Origin: Microlunatus soli
GTDB taxonomy: Bacteria; Actinomycetota; Actinomycetes; Propionibacteriales; Propionibacteriaceae
DNA: 64,000 nucleotides
Assembly: GCF_900105385.1 (NCBI RefSeq)
Contig: NZ_LT629772.1
Span: forward strand, 1,178,001 to 1,242,000
Direction of reading: 5' to 3'
Shown: in pieces, positions 26,233 through 33,812 of the stretch
Position numbering within the stretch: position 1 is the first letter of the stretch
How the letters are laid out: each line of letters starts with the position of its first letter
Position numbers and translations under genes: made by a program
Notes under the pieces: generated by a model
What the model was told of the DNA's origin: nothing
Databases searched by the model: none
What the model saw: only the letters and a program-made list of their open reading frames with translations

Positions 26233-27153
26233 ATGGCAGCGGCGGGCTGGTATCCCGACCCGGACGGCACCCCGGGACGCTTCCGTTACTGGGACGGCAA
26301 CCAGTGGTCCGCGGCGACGAGCAACACTCCCCAGGCGCCGCCGCCGGGCCCCACCGGGCCATCGGCGCAGCGCCGACAGCGCGGCAGGGCCGGCCTGCTG
26401 ATCGGTGGATTGGCGGTGCTGATCGTCGGGGCGATCGTGGCCGCGCTGATCGTGCGCGCCCTCGATGATCATCACGACACCGTGCTCGACGACCCTGATC
26501 CACCGCCATCGACGGCCAGCGGCTGGGACGACTCCAGTCCGCTGCCGACCGCCACTCCCACACCGACACCGTCGAAGAGCGCGCGGTCTCCGAGCCCGCG
26601 CAGCAATCCGAAGGTGGCCTGCGCGGTCGGTGCTCCGACCGAGCGGGCGAAGCACCCCGACAACGGCCGGGTGTACGGCGGTGAGTTGTCGATGCCGTCG
26701 CCGGACAGCAGTTGGAATCACACCAACCGGGACGCCATCGGATTGTCCTTCGCCTACGATGTCGGCCTGGTCGACAAGATCGTCGAGGCGAATTGGTACG
26801 AGTCCATCGCGGTCGGTGAGGTCCGCACCGAGGATGGATTCACCGGCCCCGAACAGGCGGCCGAGGCGATCACCCAGTGCATCGCGTCGTCGACCTTCTA
26901 TCGTGGTTTCCAGGGACGGCACGACGTCTACAGCAAGCGGCACGATGTCGACGGCGAGCCGGGCTGGGCGGTGCGCACCGAGATCCGGGTGGACGATGCC
27001 GGCGACGACCTCGAAGGTGATGTCTCCGAGGCGATCGTGGTGGACACCGGTGAGCAGGGCACACTGTCCTTCTTCTGGGGTTGCGTGCCGATCGACGACA
27101 CCGCCCGACTCGAACAACTGGAGGCCGTGATGCACGACCTCCGTGTCTCCTGA
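26233..27153 (+). CDS. DUF2510 membrane-anchored protein, array member 2
   Basis: A 306-residue paralogue of the preceding gene, starting only 3 bp after its stop. Order: DUF2510 (GWYPDPDGTPGRFRYWDG), membrane helix (LLIGGLAVLIVGAIVAALIV, about residues 55-74), [15 protein letters not shown] linker, external domain with the conserved Cys pair (NPKVACAVGAP and ITQCIASS), the HPDNGRVYGGELS motif, and the end signature LSFFWGCVPIDD, which adds an extra Cys not seen in the others. It is very likely co-transcribed with member 1. Function unknown. Confidence 0.85.
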   Translation: MAAAGWYPDPDGTPGRFRYWDGNQWSAATSNTPQAPPPGPTGPSAQRRQRGRAGLLIGGLAVLIVGAIVAALIVRALDDHHDTVLDDPDPPPSTASGWDDSSPLPTATPTPTPSKSARSPSPRSNPKVACAVGAPTERAKHPDNGRVYGGELSMPSPDSSWNHTNRDAIGLSFAYDVGLVDKIVEANWYESIAVGEVRTEDGFTGPEQAAEAITQCIASSTFYRGFQGRHDVYSKRHDVDGEPGWAVRTEIRVDDAGDDLEGDVSEAIVVDTGEQGTLSFFWGCVPIDDTARLEQLEAVMHDLRVS

Positions 27154-27166
27154 GGGGCGAATCGAC

Positions 27167-28108
27167 GTGGCAGCGACGGGCTGGTATCCCGATCCGGACG
27201 GCACGCCGGGACGCTATCGCTACTGGGACGGCCGCCAGTGGTCGGCCGAGACGACCGACAACCCGAGCATCGGCAGCCCGACCGGTGGCGGTCCGATCGG
27301 CAGCTCCTCCACCGCACAACCTGCGTCCGGCGCCGGCCGGCAGGCAGCGCGCCGCGGCCGGACCGGGCTGATCCTGGCCGCCCTCGCCGTTCTGCTGGTC
27401 GTCGTCGTGATCGCCACCCTGGTGATCCGTTCGCTGGGTGATCAACGTCCCGGCGCACTCGGCGATCCTGACCCGCCGGAATCCAGCGTCAGCGGTTGGG
27501 ACGACTCCAGTCCGTTGCCGACCGCGTCGCCGCCGCCGACCGGCGACAGCACGGGGCCGACCAGTGCCGTCGCCTGCGCGGCAGGTGCGCCGGGCAGTCG
27601 CAATCCGCACCCGTCCGACGGCCGGCTGCACGGCGGCCGACTGTCACTCGAACAGCCCGGCAGTCCGTGGCGACGCGACGACCGTTATGCCTCCGGACTC
27701 AGCTACGCCTACGACGTCAGCGGCGCCAGCGAACAGGTCGAGCCGAGCTGGTTCGCCATGGTCGCGGTCGGTGAACTCCACGCCGACGACGGTTTCCGCC
27801 GGCCGAAGCAGGCTGCCGACGGGGTGCTGCAGTGCATCGCCTCGTCGTTCTACTACGAGTACTTCACCGGCAGGAAGGATCTGTCCAGTAAGCGATTCGC
27901 CCTGGACGGCCATTCCGGCTGGTCGATCCGCAGCGAGATCCGTGTCGACGACCCCGCTGTGCAGGCCGCCGGCGACGTGGTCGAGGTGATCGTGCTGGAC
28001 ACCGGGGACGCCGACCGGCTGTCGCTGTTCGCCGGCTTCGTCCCGATCGGTGATGCCGCACGGATCTCCCAGCTGGATGAGGTGATCAGCGGGTTGCGGG
28101 TGGATTGA
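27167..28108 (+). CDS. DUF2510 membrane-anchored protein, array member 3
   Basis: A 313-residue paralogue. I start at GTG 27167, preceded by AGGGG at good spacing, since the homology begins with [21 protein letters not shown]. Membrane helix TGLILAALAVLLVVVVIATL, then [15 protein letters not shown], the Cys pair (AVACAAGAP, VLQCIASS), HPSDGRLHGGRLS, FTGRKDLSSK and IRSEIRVDDPA. It follows member 2 by 13 bp and completes a three-gene unit; an 80-bp gap separates member 4. Confidence 0.85.
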   Translation: MAATGWYPDPDGTPGRYRYWDGRQWSAETTDNPSIGSPTGGGPIGSSSTAQPASGAGRQAARRGRTGLILAALAVLLVVVVIATLVIRSLGDQRPGALGDPDPPESSVSGWDDSSPLPTASPPPTGDSTGPTSAVACAAGAPGSRNPHPSDGRLHGGRLSLEQPGSPWRRDDRYASGLSYAYDVSGASEQVEPSWFAMVAVGELHADDGFRRPKQAADGVLQCIASSFYYEYFTGRKDLSSKRFALDGHSGWSIRSEIRVDDPAVQAAGDVVEVIVLDTGDADRLSLFAGFVPIGDAARISQLDEVISGLRVD

Positions 28109-28188
28109 CAACCGCTCCGCACCCGTGCCGCGGCCGCCGCCGGGTTGGTGGCTTCGGTTAGGTTCTGAACTGAGGTGGAAGGAGGTCG

Positions 28189-29094
28189 ATGGCGTTGGCC
28201 GGCTGGTATCCGGACCCCGGTGGCAAACCCGGGAGATACCGCTACTGGGACGGTGAGTCCTGGTCGGAGGTGATGACCGACGACCCCGCCGACCCGCCGC
28301 CCGGCGCGGGGACCGGGCGGCGACCGACCCCCGATGCCGACCATCACCATCCGGGCCGGACGATCGGGATCGCCGTCCTGGTGCTCGTCATCGTCGTCGT
28401 CAGCGCGGTGCTGATCGTCCGCCGCACCGACAACGCGAGCAGCATCGGCGCCCCGGGAGCCGGCGCGAGCGGCTGGGACGACTCCAGTCCGCTGCCGTCG
28501 TCGCCGGCGGGCGGCTCGCCGTCGACATCGGGCTCGAGCGGCCCACCCCGTACGGCGGTGAACTGTCCGGCGGGGCGTCCCGACGAGCTGTCGTTGCACC
28601 CTAATGACGGCCGGATCCACGGCGGCCGGCTGTCGATGGCACCGATCGACGGTTACTCCGATCCCGAGCCGGAATACATGCTGAGCTGGATGTGGGACAC
28701 CGAAGGTGTCAGTCAAGTGACCGAACCGGGCTGGCAGTCGATCTTCGCGGTCGGCGAGATCCAGCGCTCCGACGGCTTCGACAGCCTGCGCGACGCCGCA
28801 CGGTCCTCCCTCGACTGTGCGAAGCGGACCGGCTGGTACCTGCATCTGGCCGGCTCCAAGAACATCCGCGACGAGGCGACCAAGGTCGACGGCCGCGACG
28901 CCTGGATCGTCACCGCCGAGATCCGCGACGACAGTCCGCGGGTCAGGGTGGACGGCGACCAGCTCACCTTCGTCGTGGTGGACGACGGCCGCGACGGTGC
29001 CTATTCGGTGTGGTGCGGGATGGTCCCGTTGGGCGACCGAACCCGCTTGGCCCTCAGCCAGCGGGTGTTGTCCGGTCTGAAGGTGCGCGGCTGA
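28189..29094 (+). CDS. DUF2510 membrane-anchored protein, array member 4
   Basis: A 301-residue paralogue with its own AAGGAGG ribosome site and, about 25 bp upstream, a TAGGTT that could be a -10. DUF2510 ([18 protein letters not shown]), helix (TIGIAVLVLVIVVVSAVLIV), [17 protein letters not shown], Cys pair (VNCPAGRP and SLDCAKRTG), HPNDGRIHGGRLSM. It is more diverged than members 1-3 in the second half (YLHLAGSKNIRDEATKVDG replaces the FTGRKD stretch). Function unknown. Confidence 0.84.
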   Translation: MALAGWYPDPGGKPGRYRYWDGESWSEVMTDDPADPPPGAGTGRRPTPDADHHHPGRTIGIAVLVLVIVVVSAVLIVRRTDNASSIGAPGAGASGWDDSSPLPSSPAGGSPSTSGSSGPPRTAVNCPAGRPDELSLHPNDGRIHGGRLSMAPIDGYSDPEPEYMLSWMWDTEGVSQVTEPGWQSIFAVGEIQRSDGFDSLRDAARSSLDCAKRTGWYLHLAGSKNIRDEATKVDGRDAWIVTAEIRDDSPRVRVDGDQLTFVVVDDGRDGAYSVWCGMVPLGDRTRLALSQRVLSGLKVRG

Positions 29095-29168
29095 CGACCG
29101 CCGACGGGTGGTGCCGCCCATGTTGCCGGTAGGCCGTGGTGATCATCGGACTCGACCGACCGATCGGG

Positions 29169-29174
29169 TAGCTT
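29169..29174 (+). promoter_or_regulatory. Candidate -10 (TAGCTT) for leaderless array member 5
   Basis: TAGCTT ends 7 nt before ATG 29182; no ribosome site precedes the ATG. Confidence 0.5.
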
Positions 29175-29181
29175 GGCCGCC

Positions 29182-30111
29182 ATGGCCGAGCCGGGCTGGT
29201 ATCCAGATCCCGAGGGCGCTCCCGGCCGTTTCCGCTTCTGGGACGGCCAACGGTGGGCGGCCGAGTCTGTCGACTCACGCCCCGACCGGGCTCGAGGTTC
29301 GGCGCGGTTCATCGCACTTCTCGGTGCCGGACTCGCACTCGTCGTCGTGATCGTGATCATCACCGTGATCATGGTCCGACCCGATCGATCGGCAACGCCG
29401 GACACCAACCCGCCCGGGTCCTCGGCCAGCGGCTGGGACGATTCCCACCCGACCTCCTCGGCTTCACCGTCGCCGTCGCCGTCGCCGACTGCATCGCCAT
29501 CACCGACGGCGAGCCGAGCTCCTTCCAGTCGGGCCGCGACGATCCCCCGACCCGCCGGCAACTGTCCGGCCGGCGAACCGGAGCAATCGGTCAAACATCC
29601 CCGCGACGGCCGCGTGCACGGCGGCCAGCTCTCCTTCGATCCGGTGTCCGGGCACGGATTCGGCAAGCCCCGGAGCGATGATCATTACGGCTGGTGGTAC
29701 GACGAACACGCACAGATCGCTCGAAGCACCGCCGGCGCCGGCACCGGCCGTGCCGCGCGCTTGGCTGTCGGTTCGTTGGCGATCCGCGACGGCTACCGTT
29801 CGGCCCATCAGGCGGCCCGATCGGCCCTGCGCTGCGTGATCGGCTCCGCGGAGTATCAGCACTACACAGGTCAGGATCTGATCCGCAGCAGGAAGCGGAC
29901 CGTCGACGGTCAACAGGGCTGGGAGATGATCACCGACGTCGGCGTCCGGCCGGTCGGCGACGGCGCAACCGGTGACCGGATCCGACTGCTGGTGGTGGAC
30001 GCCGGGGCACCGGGATCGTTCTCGATCTTCGTCGGCGTCTCCCCGCTCGGCGACAGCCGACGGACCAAGATCGTCAACGCGACCGTCGCCGACCTGCGGA
30101 TCGGGTATTGA
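29182..30111 (+). CDS. DUF2510 membrane-anchored protein, array member 5
   Basis: A 309-residue, most diverged paralogue. DUF2510 (GWYPDPEGAPGRFRFWDG), helix (FIALLGAGLALVVVIVIITVIMV), ASGWDDSHPTSSAS, then a Ser/Pro repeat linker (SPSPSPSPTASPSPTAS), Cys pair (GNCPAGEP and ALRCVIGS), HPRDGRVHGGQLSFD, YQHYTGQDLIRSRKR and the family end SIFVGVSPLGD. Its leaderless promoter suggests it is expressed apart from members 1-4. Function unknown. Confidence 0.84.
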   Translation: MAEPGWYPDPEGAPGRFRFWDGQRWAAESVDSRPDRARGSARFIALLGAGLALVVVIVIITVIMVRPDRSATPDTNPPGSSASGWDDSHPTSSASPSPSPSPTASPSPTASRAPSSRAATIPRPAGNCPAGEPEQSVKHPRDGRVHGGQLSFDPVSGHGFGKPRSDDHYGWWYDEHAQIARSTAGAGTGRAARLAVGSLAIRDGYRSAHQAARSALRCVIGSAEYQHYTGQDLIRSRKRTVDGQQGWEMITDVGVRPVGDGATGDRIRLLVVDAGAPGSFSIFVGVSPLGDSRRTKIVNATVADLRIGY

Positions 30112-30135
30112 TCACCGTCGCCGACTGACGGTGGA

Positions 30136-30687
30136 TCAGTTGTCAGTTTCCGGCTGCCGGATCAGAGCGGTGGACAACATAACCCGCCGACGGTCGCGGG
30201 ACTCGTCACCTTCCGGCTCGACGAGATAGGGGGCCAGCAGCTCGGCCATCGCCTCCTGGAGTTGCGGCAGGTCGTCGTCGGACAGGTACAGCATCGTGTG
30301 GCCGAAGCCGAGAATTCCTCGGTCTCCGTGCTCGTCGGGTTCGGCCGCCCGTTCGAAGCTCTCGCTGATGGTTCGCAGAAAGACCAGGAAGGTGGACCGC
30401 AATTGCGCGGTGTCCATCGCCACCAGTTCCTTCTCGTCGGCATGGGCCAACCGATCACCCAGCGCGTAGCTCCGTTCGACCGTTCCGCGCACCGGGCGTT
30501 CATCGACGACGGCCAGGAAACCCTGCTGCACCATCGCCGCAACGTGTCGGTAGAGCGTTGCCTGAGCGACGTCGGGCAGCGCCTCGGCCAGCTGCTTGGT
30601 GGTCAATGTCCGGCCGCCCAACGCGATGATCACCCGGAGCCGCACCGGATGCCCGATCAGCCGGGCGACGTCGCTGTCCGCGGTCAT
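30136..30687 (-). CDS. ArsR-like helix-turn-helix regulator
   Basis: A 183-residue regulator with an N-terminal winged helix (IGHPVRLRVIIALGGRTLTTKQLAEALPDVAQATLYRHVAAMVQQGFLAVVDE, residues 11-63) of the ArsR/HTH_20 kind and a helical C-terminal part. SD GGAGGGG precedes ATG 30687. It is divergent from a small-protein/ABC exporter operon and probably regulates it through the GATAA-n2-TTATC dyad in the shared promoter region. Confidence 0.85.
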   Translation of the reverse strand: MTADSDVARLIGHPVRLRVIIALGGRTLTTKQLAEALPDVAQATLYRHVAAMVQQGFLAVVDERPVRGTVERSYALGDRLAHADEKELVAMDTAQLRSTFLVFLRTISESFERAAEPDEHGDRGILGFGHTMLYLSDDDLPQLQEAMAELLAPYLVEPEGDESRDRRRVMLSTALIRQPETDN

Positions 30688-30718
30688 CGCCCCTCCCTTC
30701 GATTTATGTTCTCACTCT

Positions 30719-30730
30719 GATAATGTTATC
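30719..30730. promoter_or_regulatory. GATAA-n2-TTATC dyad, candidate operator
   Basis: A short AT-rich inverted repeat in the 80-bp divergent region between the ArsR-like gene and the ABC operon; TAATGT inside it could also be a -10. Confidence 0.4.
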
Positions 30731-30767
30731 GCCACGAGACCAATCGTAACGTTCGTCAGGAGTGATG

Positions 30768-31142
30768 ATGCCCGCAATCGAACTCGACCGGCACCGGCTG
30801 ATGGTGCGTTTCACCGGATGGGAATCCCTGATGGTCCGCCGCCAGACCCTGGAGGTGCCGATCGGAAGCATTGATCGTGTCGAGGTATTGCCCGATTGGA
30901 CATCGGAATCACTCGGCTTGCGGGTCGGCCTGGTGATCTCCGGCTGGTACAAACTCGGCACCTTCACCCACCCCTCAGGCACGCGCCGACTGGTAGCCAT
31001 GAAGCGAGGGCTCCCCGTGCTGAGACTCGGCCTGACGGGCCCAGCCGATGCCGCACCGCGCTTCGACGAGCTGCTGCTCAGCACCCAGCGCGCCTCGGAG
31101 ATCGCCAGCACGATCACGTCGGCGCGGGCGGCGTACCGATGA
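30768..31142 (+). CDS. Small hypothetical protein of an ABC operon, PH-like fold possible
   Basis: A 124-residue protein without signal or membrane segment. Alternating beta segments (IELDRHRLMVRFTGWESLMVRRQTLEVPIGSIDRVEVLP … LRVGLVISGWYKLGTF … RRLVAMKRGLPVLRLGLT) ending with one helix suggest a bacterial PH-like domain; this is inference. Three starts lie in a row (GTG 30762, ATG 30765, ATG 30768) after AGGAG; 30768 has the best spacing. The stop overlaps the ABC ATPase start as ATGA. Confidence 0.7.
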   Translation: MPAIELDRHRLMVRFTGWESLMVRRQTLEVPIGSIDRVEVLPDWTSESLGLRVGLVISGWYKLGTFTHPSGTRRLVAMKRGLPVLRLGLTGPADAAPRFDELLLSTQRASEIASTITSARAAYR

Positions 31143-31876
31143 CCACGCCCCGCCATCCAGCGATGCCGATCGAGGTCAACGGCCTGTCCAAGCAGTACGG
31201 GGCGGTCGCCGCCGTCCGGGACGTGCACTTCACTGCCCACCCCGGACGGGTCACCGGCTTCCTCGGACCCAATGGTGCGGGCAAATCGACCACCCTGCGG
31301 ATGATCCTCGGATTGGTCCGCCCCGACTCCGGATCGGCCACCGTCGGGGGCTCCCCCTTCCGCGACCTGCCGACCCCGACCCGGATCGTCGGCGCCACGC
31401 TCGACCTCGCAGCGGCGCATCCGGCAATGACTGCGCGCACACAGCTGCGGATCCAGTCCGACCTCGGCGGCCATCCGCGCGACCGTATTGACGACGTGCT
31501 GACGATCACCGGACTCCATCGAGCGGCCGATCGACGGACTCGCGGCTTCTCCACCGGGATGCACCGCCGACTCGCACTCGCCACCGCTTTGCTCGGCGAT
31601 CCTGCCGTGTTGATCTTGGACGAGCCGTCCGCCGGGCTCGACCCGGCCGGGGTCGCTTGGCTGCGGCAACTCGTTGTCGACCATGCAGCTGCGGGCGGCA
31701 CGGTGTTGATCTCCAGCCACCAGCTGGCCGAGCTCGAGCTCAGCATCGACGACTTGGTGGTGATCAACGACGGACAGATCGTCTGGTCGGGGAGTCGACC
31801 CGATTTCGTCGACGGCCACCCGGACCTGGAGACGGCATTCCTCACTCGGACCATGACCACGGAGGCAGCGCGATGA
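31139..31876 (+). CDS. ABC transporter ATP-binding protein (ABC-2 exporter type)
   Basis: A 245-residue ATPase of the CcmA/DrrA-like export group: Walker A GPNGAGKSTT (near residue 45), signature FSTGMHRRLALA, Walker B AVLILDEPSAGLDP, switch region VLISSHQLAELE. The ATG at 31139 is preceded by an open frame that only shadows the upstream gene. It overlaps its neighbours by ATGA on both sides, so the three genes are strictly coupled. Substrate unknown. Confidence 0.93.
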   Translation: MTTPRHPAMPIEVNGLSKQYGAVAAVRDVHFTAHPGRVTGFLGPNGAGKSTTLRMILGLVRPDSGSATVGGSPFRDLPTPTRIVGATLDLAAAHPAMTARTQLRIQSDLGGHPRDRIDDVLTITGLHRAADRRTRGFSTGMHRRLALATALLGDPAVLILDEPSAGLDPAGVAWLRQLVVDHAAAGGTVLISSHQLAELELSIDDLVVINDGQIVWSGSRPDFVDGHPDLETAFLTRTMTTEAAR

Positions 31877-32733
31877 CCACCAGTACGACGCAGCGACCGA
31901 CAGCCTCGGACGTGACCGTCACCACCGGCCGCGGGCTCCGGCGGGCGATCCGCGGCGAACTCAGCCGATTGTTCGGCACCAGGATGCCGCTGATCGCCAT
32001 CATCCTCGCCGCACTCAGCGGGCTCGTTCCCACCGGAGCTCTGGTGCTCGGCGGCCCCGGCACTGCACAGCCTCCGATGCCCGACATCGATTCCGCGGCC
32101 GGCGTCAGCACCGCACTCGGCCTGGCCGGTGTCTCGTTGTTCGTGCCGGCGCTGATCGGCACCATCGCAGTCACCAGCGAGTACCGTCACCGCACCATCG
32201 GCGCCACCTTCCTGGCCGTCCCGCGCCGCGGCCAGGTACTCCTGGCCAAGCTGCTCTGTTATGCGGGATTCGGCCTGACCTACGGTCTGATCGTCGTGGT
32301 CGCTGCGGCCATCGGCCTGTACGGTGCGGCGGCACTCCGCGGGATGCCGATCGGCATGCCGATCGCCGTCGTTGTGACACTGCTGTTGCGGATCGCCGTC
32401 ACAGCAGCGATCTACATGATCATCGGGGTCGCGATCGGCGCATTGGCCCGCCATCAGTTGGCGGCCGTCGGGATCGTGCTCGGCTATTTCTACTTCTTGG
32501 AGTACCTGTTGATGATCATTCCCGGTGTGAACGCGATCTACCCGTTCCTGCCGGGCGGGGCCGCTGCCGCACTCACCCAGTTCACCTTCATCACCGACAG
32601 CGTCGGTGCCACCGGGACGCTGTCGGCTCCGGGCCTGTTACCGCCGGTCGCCGCTGCCGCAGTTCTGATCGGGTACGCCGCCGTTGCCAGCTGCGTGGCG
32701 GTCCTGCTGCCGCTACGCCGCGACCTTCGCTGA
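31873..32733 (+). CDS. ABC-2 type transporter permease
   Basis: A 286-residue membrane protein with about six helices, beginning RRAIRGELSRLFGTRMPLIAIILAAL and containing TSEYRHRTIGATFLAVPRRGQVLLAKL, the conserved coupling segment of ABC-2 exporters. It forms the channel for the ATPase upstream. An export role in antibiotic or envelope stress resistance is common for such pairs with a nearby ArsR-like regulator, but nothing in the sequence names the substrate. Confidence 0.9.
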   Translation: MTTSTTQRPTASDVTVTTGRGLRRAIRGELSRLFGTRMPLIAIILAALSGLVPTGALVLGGPGTAQPPMPDIDSAAGVSTALGLAGVSLFVPALIGTIAVTSEYRHRTIGATFLAVPRRGQVLLAKLLCYAGFGLTYGLIVVVAAAIGLYGAAALRGMPIGMPIAVVVTLLLRIAVTAAIYMIIGVAIGALARHQLAAVGIVLGYFYFLEYLLMIIPGVNAIYPFLPGGAAAALTQFTFITDSVGATGTLSAPGLLPPVAAAAVLIGYAAVASCVAVLLPLRRDLR

Positions 32734-32914
32734 TCGCATCACCCTGGCTGCGGTGATCGCCGCCGTCAGGGTGGACGGTCCCGGCAGCCCGGGCCTGCCG
32801 CCGACGGTCGACCACGAGACGTCGGTGTGCCGGCAACACCCCTCAGGCGGCATTTCTCGACGTGTCGGCACGCCCTGATGCGTCATGATCATCCTCTGTT
32901 CACGGTGCTCAGCC

Positions 32915-33184
32915 TCAGACAGCAGCGAGCCGTCGACCCAGGAAGTCCTTGATCCGCATCGCCACCTCGTCGAGCGCGCTCTCCAGCAGGAAATGTCCGC
33001 CGGCCAGCAGTGTGATCTCCGGGTCGACAGCGTCCCGCCGGAAGGCCTCAGCGCCGGCAGCGGCGAAGATCGGATCGCCTTTGCCCCAGACCGCCAACAC
33101 CGGGACCGCGGTGTCGGCCAGGCAGCGATGCAAGGCCGGGTACTGCGGTGGATTGCTGGCGTAGTCGGGGAACAGAGTCCTGAC
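32915..33184 (-). pseudogene. 3' remnant of an alpha/beta hydrolase gene
   Basis: The last 90 or so codons of a haloalkane-dehalogenase-like hydrolase survive: LFPDYASNPPQYPALHRCL, VPVLAVWGKGDPIF, AGAEAFRRD, GGHFLLESALDEVAMRIKDFLGRRL. The acid (GKGDP) and His (GGHF) of the triad remain, but the nucleophile half is gone. Upstream the homologous frame meets a stop near 33190, and the next gene's stop lies at 33217, so there is no room for the missing part. An in-frame Met exists, but a 72-residue product would not be active. Confidence 0.75.
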
Positions 33185-33216
33185 CGGCCGTCAAGGTCTC
33201 GATCTGCTTGCGGGTG

Positions 33217-33684
33217 TCAGTCGCGGACGAGCTCGAACACCGGGATCTGCCGATCGGTGCGCCGTTCATACAGGGAGAAATTCGGCCAGACGGCGCGCAG
33301 CCGTTGCCAGCCGGCGTGTCGTTCGTCGCCACCGAGCTCGGAGACAACAACGGCGATCCGGCGGCCATGATCAACGACGGCGGCCCGGTCGACAGCGCGC
33401 AGGTTGAAGACCCATTGGGGTGTCCGCGGTCCGCCGAAGTACGAACCGGCGATCAGCCAGCCGGACCCGGTCGGCGCCGCCAGCAACCGGGTGACACGCC
33501 GAACACCCGAGCGGCGCCCGGTGGTCAACAGCGTGACATTGGGCAGACCGGCGATGTCGAGCAAACCGCAGCGTTGGCCGGTGACGGTCTGGACGGCATT
33601 GTCACAACGCACGATCAGCGGCAGCAGCCGCGGCATCCAGGGCACCGAGCCGATCTTGATCGCCAATCGGGTGCGCCACCGCAT
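33217..33684 (-). CDS. Deazaflavin (F420)-dependent nitroreductase-family protein
   Basis: A 155-residue protein of the DDN/Rv3547-like split beta-barrel family: LLTTGRRSGVRRVTRLL, WLIAGSYFGGPRTPQWVFNLRA and the end WPNFSLYERRTDRQIPVFEL are characteristic. Members use cofactor F420 to reduce quinones or nitro compounds, or only bind it. It abuts the hydrolase remnant and lies after the katA terminator, so it is probably transcribed alone. Confidence 0.85.
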   Translation of the reverse strand: MRWRTRLAIKIGSVPWMPRLLPLIVRCDNAVQTVTGQRCGLLDIAGLPNVTLLTTGRRSGVRRVTRLLAAPTGSGWLIAGSYFGGPRTPQWVFNLRAVDRAAVVDHGRRIAVVVSELGGDERHAGWQRLRAVWPNFSLYERRTDRQIPVFELVRD

Positions 33685-33706
33685 GCCCCCAGTGTCCCAG
33701 CAATGC

Positions 33707-33740
33707 GAACGCCCGCCCCGATGTATCGGGGCGGGCGTTC
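33707..33740 (-). terminator. Strong hairpin terminator downstream of katA
   Basis: A perfect 16-bp GC-rich stem (left arm GAACGCCCGCCCCGAT, right arm its exact complement) with a 2-nt loop lies 57 bp after the katA stop and 22 bp before the nitroreductase-family ATG. No U-tract. Confidence 0.8.
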
Positions 33741-33761
33741 ACGTCGCATCGGCGACGCCGT

Positions 33762-33812
33762 ACTACGGGTTGTTCGGAACTACGGGTCGTTCGGAACTAC
33801 GGAGCGTTGGGA
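33762..33812. repeat. 17-bp tandem repeat spanning the katA stop codon (three units)
   Basis: Units start at 33762, 33779 and 33796: ACTACGGGTTGTTCGGA, ACTACGGGTCGTTCGGA and a coding unit ACTACGGAGCGTTGGGA. The katA stop (cta at 33797-33799) lies in the third, and CTA is repeated in the same place in the other two. Confidence 0.88.

Noticed and set aside
25258-30111. Polymorphic toxin immunity array or type VII secretion locus
   Set aside because: No toxin, LXG/WXG protein, EccC-type ATPase or secretion gene is nearby; only the repeated paralogues are seen.
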